DNA of 64,000 bases, taken from the NCBI RefSeq assembly GCF_041916735.1, contig NZ_JAYRYY010000019.1, one strand, 5' to 3'. The notes beneath the pieces were generated by a model. That model made no database searches. It was given only the letters and a program-made list of their open reading frames with translations, and was not told where the DNA came from. Below, piece after piece: positions 8,964-18,045 of this stretch; the first letter of the stretch is position 1; each line of letters opens with the position of its first letter. The position numbers were made by a program, and so were the translations under genes. The DNA comes from Zoogloea sp016790385. Lineage in GTDB: Bacteria; Pseudomonadota; Gammaproteobacteria; Burkholderiales; Rhodocyclaceae.

Positions 8964-10124
8964 ATGCCCCACCTCCCCCGCAGCATCGCCCACCTGGACA
9001 TGGACGCGTTCTACGCGTCGGTGGAGCTGCTGCGCTACCCGCAGCTGCGGGGGCTCCCTGTGGTGGTGGGTGGGCGACGCGCCGTGGCGGGGGAACACCT
9101 CGACGAATTTCCGCGCCTGCGCAGCTACACCGGACGAGGCGTGATCACGACCTCCACCTACGAAGCACGGGCGCTGGGAGTGCATTCGGGCATGGGCCTG
9201 ATGAAAGCCGCGCAACTGGCGCCCGATGCGATCCTGCTGCCTGCCGACTTCGAGGCCTACCGACACCATTCGCGCCTTTTCAAAAGAGCAGTAAGTGCAA
9301 TTGCCCCTGAGATGGAAGACCGGGGCATCGACGAGATCTACCTGGACCTGACCGCCCTCAACCCCGAGGGCAGCCGCGACGGTGCCCGGGCCATCGCCCT
9401 GCGCCTGCAACAGGCCGTGCGTGAGGCCACCGGACTGTCCTGCTCCCTGGGCGTGGCACCCAACAAACTGCTGGCCAAGCTGTGCTCCGACCTGGAAAAG
9501 CCCGCCGGTATCACCGTGGTGGCGGCCGAGGACATCCCCGTGCGCATCTGGCCCCTGCCGGCCCGCCGCATCAACGGCATCGGCCCCAAGGCCGCCGCAC
9601 GCTTGGAAGCCCTGGGCATCGTCAGCATCGCCGATCTGGCCGCCGCCGACCCGGCCTGGCTTCAGGATCACTTCGGCGAGCGCTACGGCGTGTGGCTGCA
9701 CCGCGCCGCCCACGGCGACGACACCCGCCCGGTGGTCACCCGCAGCGAGCCCAAGAGCCTGTCCCGGGAGACCACCTTCGAACGCGACCTCCACCCCCGC
9801 GCTGACAAGGCCGAACTCTCCGGGCACTTCACCCGCCTGTGCGAGCAACTCGCCGCCGACCTGGCGCGCAAGGGCTACGTGGGCAAGACCATTGGCCTCA
9901 AACTGCGCTTCGACAACTTCCACACCGTCACCCGCGACCAGACCCTGCCCGCCCCCACCGGCGAGGCCGCGGCCATCCGCCGGGCCGCGGGGGAATGCGC
10001 GCGGCGCGTGCAGCTCGACAGACGCATCCGCCTGCTCGGCGTGCGCGTGGCCAGCCTGAGCCGCCGCGACGCCAGCCCCGGACACGCCACACCCCTACCG
10101 GCCCAGGCGGAACTCTTCGCCTGA
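8964..10124 (+). CDS. dinB: DNA polymerase IV (Y-family translesion polymerase)
   Basis: Error-prone polymerase that bypasses lesions. Motif HLDMDAFYASVE at residues 10-21 supplies catalytic Asp12 and the steric-gate Tyr17; the second acidic pair is in GIDEIYLDLT (Ser to Gly before Asp-Glu is a mild departure from the usual SIDE). SLGVAPNKLLAKLCSDLEKP and the helix-hairpin-helix INGIGPKAAARLEALGI are intact. The protein ends QAELFA, a good beta-clamp binding motif. Length 386 residues is normal. ovoA follows 36 bp downstream on the same strand. No LexA box was recognised upstream. Confidence 0.93.
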   Translation: MPHLPRSIAHLDMDAFYASVELLRYPQLRGLPVVVGGRRAVAGEHLDEFPRLRSYTGRGVITTSTYEARALGVHSGMGLMKAAQLAPDAILLPADFEAYRHHSRLFKRAVSAIAPEMEDRGIDEIYLDLTALNPEGSRDGARAIALRLQQAVREATGLSCSLGVAPNKLLAKLCSDLEKPAGITVVAAEDIPVRIWPLPARRINGIGPKAAARLEALGIVSIADLAAADPAWLQDHFGERYGVWLHRAAHGDDTRPVVTRSEPKSLSRETTFERDLHPRADKAELSGHFTRLCEQLAADLARKGYVGKTIGLKLRFDNFHTVTRDQTLPAPTGEAAAIRRAAGECARRVQLDRRIRLLGVRVASLSRRDASPGHATPLPAQAELFA

Positions 10125-10160
10125 CGCAGCCATGACAAGAATGACTTCCAGGAGACCCGC

Positions 10161-12560
10161 ATGTCCCAACCCACCCTAGAACCGGCCATCCCCGCCGCCG
10201 TGGAACCCTGGCGACAGAACCTCCGCGGCGAGCATGACGCCCTGCTCCACGGCCCCCGCCCAGCCTGGTGGTGGACCGGCCTCGCGCCCGCCGACTGCCC
10301 CGGCCGTCAGCCCGACGGCCGCCTCACCGCCCTACCGCAGCCGCGGCTCGACACCTGCACCCGCGAATCGGTCCTGGCCGTGTTCGACAACGGCTGGACC
10401 CTCACCGAACTGCTCTTTGCCGGCCTGCAGGGCGAGGCCGCCTTCTACCGGCCGCCCTACCACCACCTGCGCCACCCCATGCTGTTCTACTACTGCCATC
10501 CGGCGGCGCTCTATGTGAACAAACTGCGGGTTGCGGGGCTCATCGACAACCCCATCAACCCCTACTTCGAGCGCATCTTCGAAACCGGCGTGGACGAGAT
10601 GCGCTGGGACGACATGTCCAAGAACGAGATGCTGTGGCCCAGCTTTGCCGAAGCCCACCGCTACCGGCAGCAGGTTTACACCACGGTGCGTCAACTCATC
10701 GAGACCCACCCCGACCTCGCCGCCGGCCATGCGCCGATCACCATGGATCACCCCCTGTGGGCGCTGTTCCTGGGTTTCGAACACGAACGCATCCATCTGG
10801 AAACCTCCTCGGTCCTGATCCGCGAGCTGCCCATGGACTGCGTTCAGCGCCCGCCCGAATGGCCCGCCCTCCACTCCAGCGCCGGCAAGGTCGCTCCCTT
10901 CCCGCCCACCGCCGGCGTCGACTACCCCCAGCCACGCTTCATCGATCTGCCCGCCAGCCAGGTGAAGATCGGCAAACCCCGCAACTGGCCCAGCTTCGGC
11001 TGGGACAACGAGTACGGCGAGCGGACGGTGGCGGTGCAGCCCTTCCGCGTTGATAGCCAGCTCGTCAGCAACGGCGCCTTCCTCGAATTCATCCAGAGTG
11101 GCGGCTACCTTGACCCCCAGTGGTGGTCCGAGGCCGGCTGGGAATGGCGCGGTTTCCGCAACAGCAAGTGGCCATGCTTCTGGGTGCCCGACGGCCCCGC
11201 CGGCCTGCACCAATACCGCCTGCGCACCCTCTTCGAGACCATCCCGATGCCGTGGAACTGGCCCGCCGAGGTGAACGCCCACGAGGCCGCCGCCTTCTGT
11301 GCCTGGCGCAGCGCCCAGGACGGCATTCCCTGCCGGCTGCCCACCGAGGCCGAACATCACGCCCTGCGTGAGGCGGCATGGGCCGCAACCGACCCCGCCG
11401 CCCACCACGACGGCATCCGCCTGGGCCAGGCCCTTGGCTGGAACAGCCAGCTCGCCCACGGCTCCCCGTGGCCGGTGGACGCCGGCCAGCCGGCCGGCAG
11501 CGGTGCTCGCGACGTGTTCGGCAACGTCTGGCAATGGCACGGGGACGATTTCCATCCCCTGCCGGGCAGCAAGGTCCATCCCTACTACGACGACTTCTCC
11601 ACCCCCTGCTACGACGGCCAGCACCAGATGATCCTGGGCGGCTCGTGGATCTCCTGTGGTGACGAGGCCGGCGTGTGGGCGCGCTTCCACTTCCGCCCCC
11701 ACTTCTTCCAGCATGCGGGCTTCCGTGTCGTCCAGGCGGCCCACGATGGTGGCATCATCAAGCTCGCCATGGCCGACTCCGGCCGGCAGGTTTACGAAGA
11801 CGCGCGCATGGTGGATGACTACATGCTCCTCCACCACGGCGAACCCCAGACCCAGATGCCCTGGCCCGGCGGCCCCCAGCGTGCCACGGCCTTTCCCCAG
11901 CGCTGCGCCGACTGGCTCATCGACGGCGCCCGCCAGTACGCCAGCGGCACCGCCCGGGCCCTGGACATCGGCTGCGCCGTGGGCGGCGCCAGCTTCGAGC
12001 TGGCCCGGGGCTTCAACGAGGTGCTCGGGGTGGATCTGTCCCGGGCCTTCATCGACGCCGCCAATACCCTCAAGAAGGACGGCAGCCGCCCCTGGTTCCG
12101 CCGCGATGAGGGCGACCTGGGCCAGATCCTGGCGGCCCGCATCGACCCAAGCATCGACCGCAGCCGGGTGAGTTTCCGCCAGGCCGACGCCTGTTCCCTG
12201 CCCGCCGAGCTGGTGGACATGGATGCCGTGCTGCTCGCCAACCTCCTGTGCCGCCTGCCCAGCCCCAAGTCCCTGCTCGGCCGCCTCGGCGGCCACCGGG
12301 GTCTGGTCAAGGTAGGCGGGCTGGTGGCCCTGTTCTCGCCCTATTCATGGCTGGAGCAATTCACCCCCCGGGAAGCCTGGCTTGGCGGCTACGAGCAGGA
12401 CGGCCAGCCGGTGAAGAGCGCCGACGCCCTGAAGGCCTACTTGCGTGAAGAAGGCTTCGCGCTGCGCCGGGAGGAGGAAGTGCCCCTGGTGATCCGGGAG
12501 CACGCCCGCAAGTACCAGTTCATCATCACCCACGGGATGCTGTGGCAGCGGGAACGCTGA
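10161..12560 (+). CDS. ovoA: Ovothiol synthase OvoA: 5-histidylcysteine sulfoxide synthase fused to methyltransferase
   Basis: Encodes 799 residues with three parts. The N-terminal DinB-like helical domain has the mononuclear-iron motif HxxxHxE in FEHERIHLETSS (about residue 207). The formylglycine-generating-enzyme-like middle domain contains NEYGERTVAVQPF, CRLPTEAEHHALREA and DVFGNVWQW. The C-terminal SAM methyltransferase has the glycine motif ALDIGCAVGGASFELARG. This is the OvoA layout: the enzyme joins Cys to His C5 as the sulfoxide and N-methylates the product. The OvoB PLP lyase needed in between is not in the window. Ovothiol is a redox-active thiol; nearby tpx, dps and gst fit an oxidative-stress setting but are not linked by operon. 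A repeat element starts immediately after the stop codon. Confidence 0.9.
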   Translation: MSQPTLEPAIPAAVEPWRQNLRGEHDALLHGPRPAWWWTGLAPADCPGRQPDGRLTALPQPRLDTCTRESVLAVFDNGWTLTELLFAGLQGEAAFYRPPYHHLRHPMLFYYCHPAALYVNKLRVAGLIDNPINPYFERIFETGVDEMRWDDMSKNEMLWPSFAEAHRYRQQVYTTVRQLIETHPDLAAGHAPITMDHPLWALFLGFEHERIHLETSSVLIRELPMDCVQRPPEWPALHSSAGKVAPFPPTAGVDYPQPRFIDLPASQVKIGKPRNWPSFGWDNEYGERTVAVQPFRVDSQLVSNGAFLEFIQSGGYLDPQWWSEAGWEWRGFRNSKWPCFWVPDGPAGLHQYRLRTLFETIPMPWNWPAEVNAHEAAAFCAWRSAQDGIPCRLPTEAEHHALREAAWAATDPAAHHDGIRLGQALGWNSQLAHGSPWPVDAGQPAGSGARDVFGNVWQWHGDDFHPLPGSKVHPYYDDFSTPCYDGQHQMILGGSWISCGDEAGVWARFHFRPHFFQHAGFRVVQAAHDGGIIKLAMADSGRQVYEDARMVDDYMLLHHGEPQTQMPWPGGPQRATAFPQRCADWLIDGARQYASGTARALDIGCAVGGASFELARGFNEVLGVDLSRAFIDAANTLKKDGSRPWFRRDEGDLGQILAARIDPSIDRSRVSFRQADACSLPAELVDMDAVLLANLLCRLPSPKSLLGRLGGHRGLVKVGGLVALFSPYSWLEQFTPREAWLGGYEQDGQPVKSADALKAYLREEGFALRREEEVPLVIREHARKYQFIITHGMLWQRER

Positions 12561-12681
12561 GAGGGTGTGTATAAATCTACTGCGCGGCCCGATTTCGCCC
12601 CTGCGATGCTCACCGTACCCTTGTACGGCTGCGCTTCTCGGGGCGAACTCGAACCGCTCGCTACGACTTCTTCACACCCTC
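12561..12681 (-). repeat. Dispersed repeat family, copy A (full length, 121 bp)
   Basis: Bounded by GAGGGTGTG on one side and TTCACACCCTC on the other. The reverse complement aligns along its length with 26330-26450 and, at its ends, with 53852-53909. It contains an internal hairpin CCGTAC/GTACGG with loop CCTT (12613-12628). It begins one base after the ovoA stop codon. No coding capacity; it looks like a MITE or REP-type nonautonomous element. Confidence 0.85.
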
Positions 12682-12705
12682 TGAGCCGCCGGAAGCGCCC
12701 GGGCC

Positions 12706-15060
12706 TTACTCGGGCCAGTTGCGGGCGGCGCTCACGCCGCTGGCGATGGCCCGCTCGCGGAGCTGCCGGGCCGCCTCGGGGGAGCGGGCGCGCAGCGGCA
12801 GGTAGGCGTCGCCAGCGGCCTGGATGTTGTTCTCCATCAGGTGGCTCAGCACCACCAGGGTCATCACCGGCACCGCCCCCGGTTGCCGCTCCAGCAGGCG
12901 CTGGGCGTTGTCCCGGGCTTTCTGGGGCAGGCGCGCGCCCAGATAGGCCTGGGCCAGATAGTAGCGGGCATCCTGGGCCGTCGGGCTCAGGGTCAGGGCC
13001 TTCTCCAGGGACTGGATGGCGCGCCCCAGGTTGCGGTTGCGCAGCTGGGCCTCGCCCAGGTTGATCCACGCATTGGCCATGTTCGGGTCGAGTCGCACCG
13101 CCGTTTCCAGGGGCTCGATGGCTTCGGCCAGTCGCCCCAGCTTCATCAGGGCGTAGCCCTTTCCGCTCCAGGCCAGCACATTCACCGGGTCGATCGCCAG
13201 CGCCCGCTCCTCGTAGGCCAGGGCGCCGGCCGGGTCCCCCTTGGCCCCCAGGGCCTTGGCCGTGGTGAGGCACATGCGCAGCAACTTCGGGTCGGCGGCT
13301 TCGGCCCTGCGCAGGATGGCCAGCGCCTGATCCGGGTTGCCCGTGCCGATCATGGCTTCGGCCCACGACACCAGTTCATCGGGAGTCATGCTCGTCAGTC
13401 CATCGAGCTTCTGGAAAGCCATGGCCGCCTCCCGCGGCTTGCCTGCCTTCAGGTAGGCCAGACTCAGCATGCGCCAACCATGGAGGGATTTCGGGTCCCG
13501 CTCAACCGCTCCCCGCGCATCCTCAATGGCGGCGGGCAGCTTGTTCAGCTCCATGCGGATACCCGCCCTGTTGGCCAGCGTTTCGGCATGGGTCGGCGCC
13601 AGGGCCACGGCCTTTTCGACGGCCGCCTCGGCTTCCAGCGGGCGCCCCAGGCGCATCAGAACGGCCGCCAACCCCGACCACCCATCCGCCAGGTCCGGCG
13701 CCAGGGCCACCGCTTTGCGCATGGCTTCCTCGGCCGGCCCCAGTCGGCCACGCTTGAGTTCGCCCAGGCCAAGGACGAGCTGGGTACGGCCCTGCTCCCG
13801 TTTGCCACTATCCGCCGCCGCGGAGAGGCGGCTCGCCTCGTCCACCTTGCCCGACTGGGCATACAGTTCGGCCAGGCGGCCGCGGGCAAGCGCATCCACA
13901 TCCCCCAGGCGCGCGGCGGCGGCCAGGGCGCGGGCGGCGTCCTGGTGACGCCCCATCTCGTCCTCGATCTGCCCGAGCAGGCGCCACACGGCAGCCCGCC
14001 CCGGCGCACGTCGCACGGCCTCCTTCGCATGGGCATGGGCTTCCTCCGGGCGCTGCTGCCCGCGAAGCCACTCGGCGCGACGCAGCGCCGTCTCGGCATT
14101 CATGGGGTAGATGGCGTCGGCCTTGGCCAGACTGGCCTCGGCCGCCTCGGGCTGGTTCTGGGAATACTGCACAAGGGCGAGGTGGATCCATGCCCATAAA
14201 AAGAAGCGGTCGATATCAAGGGCGCTGCGAAGCGCGGCCTCGGCCTCCGGCAAGCGTTGCTGCCGCCACAACGCCTGACCGAGGGTGGCCTTCGCCGGCG
14301 CCGACCCGGGCTGCGCGATCGACCACGCGCGGGCGTGGGCTTCAAGGGCGCTCCAGTCTTCGCTGCGGGTCAAGGGCTCGGCTTCGGACAGCCAGGGTTT
14401 TTCAGGCGCTGGAACGGCCGCCGGTGCGGGGGGCGCGTCCCCGGCCGCCAGAAGCGCCGCGACGCTGCCTGCGGACATGGCCATGTTGAGGTTCTGCCCT
14501 GTGCCCAGGATGGCCCGGGTAACTCCCACCAGCCGCCCGTCCCGGTCAAACAGGCCACCGCCGCTGGAGCCGGGCGACTGGGGGGCGGTGCTGACCAGAT
14601 AAGGGTGAGGCTGCGTCTGCTCACCCACGGCCACCAGACCCGCACTCACCGCCAACCCGAAGCCAAGGGGGTTGCCCACTGCAAAAACCGGCTCACCCAC
14701 CCGGGGCACCGCCCCCTCGCGCAATCGGGCCGGCGCCGCACCCAGGCCATCCACCTGAAGCAGGCAAAGATCCTGCACGGCGTTCTGGCGCAGCCAGGTG
14801 GCGGGCAGCCCCTTGTCACCCACGTACACCCGGATCACCGGGGCGCTCTCGATCACGTGGCAGTTGGTGACAACCCGTTGCGGCGCCACCACCACGCCAC
14901 TCCCCTGGCCCTCGGCGAGGCCCTTGCCATCCTCAGTGCGCACGGTCACCACCGAAGGCGATGTCAGGGCGAAGACCCGCTTCGCATCGTCGGACTCTCC
15001 CAAAGCCATGCCACTCGCCGCCCCGAGCGTTCCCGCCAGCATCCATGCCATCGGCCTCAT
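12706..15060 (-). CDS. Exported trypsin-fold serine protease with C-terminal TPR array (intact triad)
   Basis: Encodes 784 residues. A signal peptide (residues 1-20) precedes an HtrA/Deg-like protease domain: VVTNCHVI gives His68, NAVQDLCLL gives Asp97 and SPGSSGGGLFD gives Ser166, so the triad is complete. From about residue 220 to the end there are consecutive tetratricopeptide repeats (NLGEAQLRNRNLGRAIQSLE is one of many), with no PDZ domain. It is likely periplasmic, using the repeats for partner binding. Its start overlaps the stop of the upstream paralogue by 4 bp (ATGA type), so the two are translationally coupled. Confidence 0.85.
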   Translation of the reverse strand: MRPMAWMLAGTLGAASGMALGESDDAKRVFALTSPSVVTVRTEDGKGLAEGQGSGVVVAPQRVVTNCHVIESAPVIRVYVGDKGLPATWLRQNAVQDLCLLQVDGLGAAPARLREGAVPRVGEPVFAVGNPLGFGLAVSAGLVAVGEQTQPHPYLVSTAPQSPGSSGGGLFDRDGRLVGVTRAILGTGQNLNMAMSAGSVAALLAAGDAPPAPAAVPAPEKPWLSEAEPLTRSEDWSALEAHARAWSIAQPGSAPAKATLGQALWRQQRLPEAEAALRSALDIDRFFLWAWIHLALVQYSQNQPEAAEASLAKADAIYPMNAETALRRAEWLRGQQRPEEAHAHAKEAVRRAPGRAAVWRLLGQIEDEMGRHQDAARALAAAARLGDVDALARGRLAELYAQSGKVDEASRLSAAADSGKREQGRTQLVLGLGELKRGRLGPAEEAMRKAVALAPDLADGWSGLAAVLMRLGRPLEAEAAVEKAVALAPTHAETLANRAGIRMELNKLPAAIEDARGAVERDPKSLHGWRMLSLAYLKAGKPREAAMAFQKLDGLTSMTPDELVSWAEAMIGTGNPDQALAILRRAEAADPKLLRMCLTTAKALGAKGDPAGALAYEERALAIDPVNVLAWSGKGYALMKLGRLAEAIEPLETAVRLDPNMANAWINLGEAQLRNRNLGRAIQSLEKALTLSPTAQDARYYLAQAYLGARLPQKARDNAQRLLERQPGAVPVMTLVVLSHLMENNIQAAGDAYLPLRARSPEAARQLRERAIASGVSAARNWPE

Positions 15061-16883
15061 CGTGCGGCTCCTTTTTGTTCCAAGGCCGCAAAATTGGCCC
15101 GCCAGGCTTCCTCGGCGGCCGGGCCGTCGAGGGCACGCAGCTTCTCGTAGCCGTCCAGGGCCTCTGCCTGCCGGCCGAGTAGCCGCCGGGCTTCAATCAA
15201 CGCCGCCCACACCTTGGTCTGGCCCGGATCGATCTGCAGCGAGCGCTCCAGGGCCGGCACGGCCTGGGCCAGACGATTGAGGATCGACAGGGTGAAACCC
15301 ACCTGCCGCCAGTTGCGCGCGTCATCGGGTGCCTGCGCCGCGAGAGCCTCGAAACGCGCAAGGGCCTCCTCGGGTCGGCCGCCGTCCTTCAATATCACCC
15401 CGAGCTGATAGTCCCAGGTGGGCTCCCCGGGGTTGGCACGATGGGCGGCCTCGAAGGCCGCAATGGCCTCGGGAAAGCGCTTCATTTCGTAATAGGCCAG
15501 ACCCATGCCGCCCCAGGCCCGGTCGGGGCCCTGGAGATCGCGGGCGAGGCTTTCACGAAAGGCACTGATCGCCGCCTCCGGCCGCCCCAGGCGCGCCTCG
15601 ACAACACCCCGCCAGTAGTGAGTAGCCGCCGTGTCCTTGTCCTTCTCGGGCAGGCGCTCGAGCACGCCGTAGGCCCGTTCCGGCTTGTTCGCGGCGAGAT
15701 AGACCTGAATCAGGGCATAGCGGGGCCCGGGAGCTTCCGGAAAGAGGCTGGCCAGACGGGTATAGAGCGCAACCGCCGTGGCATGATCGCCGCGGAGCCG
15801 GGCCAGATCGGCAAGGCCCCAGTAGGCTGGCATCTGCCAGGGATCAAGATCAAGGGCCTCGCGGTAGGAGGCCTCCGCCTCCCTGTGCTGGCCAGCCGCC
15901 TGACGTAGCTGGGCAACGAGAAGCCGCGCCGGCGCGTACTCCCGGTGGGCGGCCACGAGGGCCTGGGCATGGGTCAGGGCCTCGCTGCGCAGCCGGGCTG
16001 CCACCAGGGCCTGGCCAAGGCCATAGCCCACGTCCGGACGGTCGGGGCTGATTCGCCACAGGGCGCGCCAGGCATCGAGTTCCTGCGGCCCCTGCTTCAG
16101 ACCACGTGCGGCGCCCATGGCGAAGCGCCAGGCATCGGCGCTGTCCGGCTCGCGTCGCGCCCAATCGGCGCTCAGCGTCTGCAATTCGCCCCAGCGCCCG
16201 GCCTTGAGCAGCGCCGTGGCCGCGTCATAGCGCTGTAGCTGTTCGGCGCTGCGGGCCGCCCGCGCCTCGATCTCGTCCACCCAGGCGGCCAGGGACGCAA
16301 AATTCACATTCTGTCCGTCGCGCCGGCGGTAGTCGATGATGCCCACCAGCGCCCCCGTTTCGTCCACCAACGCCCCACCCTCGGAACCCGGAGAAATGGG
16401 CGCGGTGAACTGAACATAATCACCAGCGGAGAACCGCCGCACCCCCGACACCACGCCCTCGGAGATGCCGACCCCCAGGCCCAGGGCATTGGACACCGCG
16501 AATACCCGACCTCCGGGCGCGGAAGGGCGCGCCCTGGGCAGGGCCGGCCCCGTGTCAGCGTCAGCCGCGAGCAGGCACAAGTTGCGCTCCCGATCCCGGG
16601 CCGTCACCCGCACCGGCAGCGCTTGCGGCCCGGCACCCAGATGCAGGCTCGCCGCCCCGTCGAGGATCTCGCATACGGTCACAAAGCGACCTGCCGCCAG
16701 TCGGGTTGCCGAATAACTACCCACGCGCACGCCCCCGGCGTCACGCACTTCCAGTACCGCCAGGGCCGGCGCCACGGTGGCAAATACCTCCGGCGGTGAC
16801 AGGGCCGCAACCGGGCCGACCAGGGCAGTCTGGATGAGGGCCGCAAACAGGCACGACAGCGGGATCTTCGGGGTGGATTTCAT
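15057..16883 (-). CDS. Exported TPR protein with a catalytically dead trypsin-fold domain
   Basis: Encodes 608 residues with the same architecture as its downstream neighbour: signal peptide, trypsin-fold domain, then TPR repeats from about residue 210. Aligning conserved segments shows all three catalytic positions replaced: His becomes Glu72 (FVTVCEIL for VVTNCHVI), Asp becomes Asn101 (ERNLCLL for VQDLCLL) and Ser becomes Glu168 (SPGSEGGAL for SPGSSGGGL). The fold-defining glycines and hydrophobic residues are kept, so the domain is probably retained for binding. It is the first gene of a two-gene operon and likely a pseudoprotease partner or regulator of the active paralogue. Confidence 0.85.
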   Translation of the reverse strand: MKSTPKIPLSCLFAALIQTALVGPVAALSPPEVFATVAPALAVLEVRDAGGVRVGSYSATRLAAGRFVTVCEILDGAASLHLGAGPQALPVRVTARDRERNLCLLAADADTGPALPRARPSAPGGRVFAVSNALGLGVGISEGVVSGVRRFSAGDYVQFTAPISPGSEGGALVDETGALVGIIDYRRRDGQNVNFASLAAWVDEIEARAARSAEQLQRYDAATALLKAGRWGELQTLSADWARREPDSADAWRFAMGAARGLKQGPQELDAWRALWRISPDRPDVGYGLGQALVAARLRSEALTHAQALVAAHREYAPARLLVAQLRQAAGQHREAEASYREALDLDPWQMPAYWGLADLARLRGDHATAVALYTRLASLFPEAPGPRYALIQVYLAANKPERAYGVLERLPEKDKDTAATHYWRGVVEARLGRPEAAISAFRESLARDLQGPDRAWGGMGLAYYEMKRFPEAIAAFEAAHRANPGEPTWDYQLGVILKDGGRPEEALARFEALAAQAPDDARNWRQVGFTLSILNRLAQAVPALERSLQIDPGQTKVWAALIEARRLLGRQAEALDGYEKLRALDGPAAEEAWRANFAALEQKGAAR

Positions 16884-16983
16884 GGCAACGCACGCGCTGC
16901 CGGGCAGAGGGCCCGGCCCTGATGGGGGAGCGCCGATTCTACCCTCTGGTCATGAACACCGTTCCGTGTCGGCACTATTTCAC

Positions 16984-17925
16984 CTACCGGCTGTAAATCA
17001 GGTCGGCGCCCGCCGCGGACGACGCCCCATCCCGGCCGGCGAGCGCAGCCTCCAGCGCCTCCCGCGCCCACGCCACGAAAACCCGCACCCGCGCCGGCTG
17101 AAGACGGGCATGGGGATAGACCACGCTGATCGGCCGGGCCGGCGTTTCAAACGTCTCCAGCACCGCACACAGGCGCCCGGCCGCCAGATGCGGCGCCACC
17201 TGGTAGGAAATGAACATGCCGAAACCCAGGCCGGCCAGACAGGCGTCCACAGCCGGCGCCACATGGTTGAACTCCAGATTGCCGGTAACCGGCACGGTGA
17301 AGCTGCGCCCCTGCTCCTCGAAACGCCACCAGGGCCCGGGCCCGGCCGAGAAGCCGACGCAGTTGGCCCGCAGCAGATCCCGCGGGTGGTCGGGGCTGCC
17401 CCGGCGGGCCAGGTAGTCCGGGCTCGCCACTACCATGCGCCGCACTTTGCCGACCGGGTGGGCAATCAGTGACGAGTCCTCCAGGTGGCCGATGCGCACC
17501 CCCACGTCGATGCCCTCCTCCAGCAGATGGGTCACCCTGTCGAGGAGCAGCAGGCGGCAGCGCATGCCGGCGTGGCGCTGCACGAAGGCCGTCACCGCGG
17601 GCGCCACGTACATCTGCCCGAACAGCACCGGCGCCGTCACCGTGAGCAGACCCGAGGGGTCTCCCGCCTCGTCGCGCAGGGCCGACTCCGCCTCGCCCAG
17701 GGCGGCCAGCAGGTTGCGGCAACTTTCCAGGTAGTGGCGCCCCTCACCGGTCAGGGCAATGCGGCGGGTGGTGCGATTGAAAAGACGCACGCCCAGTTCG
17801 GCTTCCAGGGCCGCCAGCGTGCGAACCACCGCGGGCAGGGACGCCCCGCTGGCTCGGGCGGCCGCGCTGAGGCTGCCCGCTTCGGCAATCTGCACGAAGG
17901 TCGCCATCGCCTTGAGCTTGTCCAT
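16984..17925 (-). CDS. LysR-family transcriptional regulator
   Basis: Encodes 313 residues from the ATG at 17925. The N-terminal winged helix-turn-helix is clear (MATFVQIAEAGSLSAAARA, LEAELGVRLFNRTTRR), followed by a periplasmic-binding-protein-like effector domain (LLTVTAPVLFGQMYVAPAV, DVGVRIGHLEDSSLIA). It diverges from the gst/PNPOx-like pair across a 120-bp intergenic region and, as is usual for LysR proteins, probably controls that pair and itself. The effector is unknown. A much longer open frame runs upstream but has no plausible coding content. Confidence 0.9.
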   Translation of the reverse strand: MDKLKAMATFVQIAEAGSLSAAARASGASLPAVVRTLAALEAELGVRLFNRTTRRIALTGEGRHYLESCRNLLAALGEAESALRDEAGDPSGLLTVTAPVLFGQMYVAPAVTAFVQRHAGMRCRLLLLDRVTHLLEEGIDVGVRIGHLEDSSLIAHPVGKVRRMVVASPDYLARRGSPDHPRDLLRANCVGFSAGPGPWWRFEEQGRSFTVPVTGNLEFNHVAPAVDACLAGLGFGMFISYQVAPHLAAGRLCAVLETFETPARPISVVYPHARLQPARVRVFVAWAREALEAALAGRDGASSAAGADLIYSR

Positions 17926-18045
17926 GGCAATTACTCCATTTATTGGATCAGTTAAATCCATATTGCGGCATTTATCCGCATCAAGGATTAAACCACACTG
18001 CATCCAGTGCTCCCCCCCGCCCTTCCCCCTTACGAAAGGTCTGTC
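17926..18045. promoter_or_regulatory. Divergent LysR/gst control region
   Basis: AT-rich compared with its surroundings. It holds an interrupted palindrome ATTTA-N10-TAAAT (17938-17957), a plausible LysR-type T-N11-A site, and a small hairpin GCGG-N7-CCGC (17965-17979). GAAAGGT at 18034-18040 is the ribosome site for gst. The regulatory role is inferred from position. Confidence 0.4.

Noticed and set aside
8814..10085. Long minus-strand open frame opposite dinB (423 codons)
   Set aside because: Low-complexity Gly/Ala/Val-rich translation with no family likeness; dinB on the other strand is complete and well supported.
10332..12296. Long minus-strand open frame opposite ovoA (654 codons)
   Set aside because: Shadow of a GC-rich gene: no start signal, no domain, and OvoA motifs are fully intact on the plus strand.
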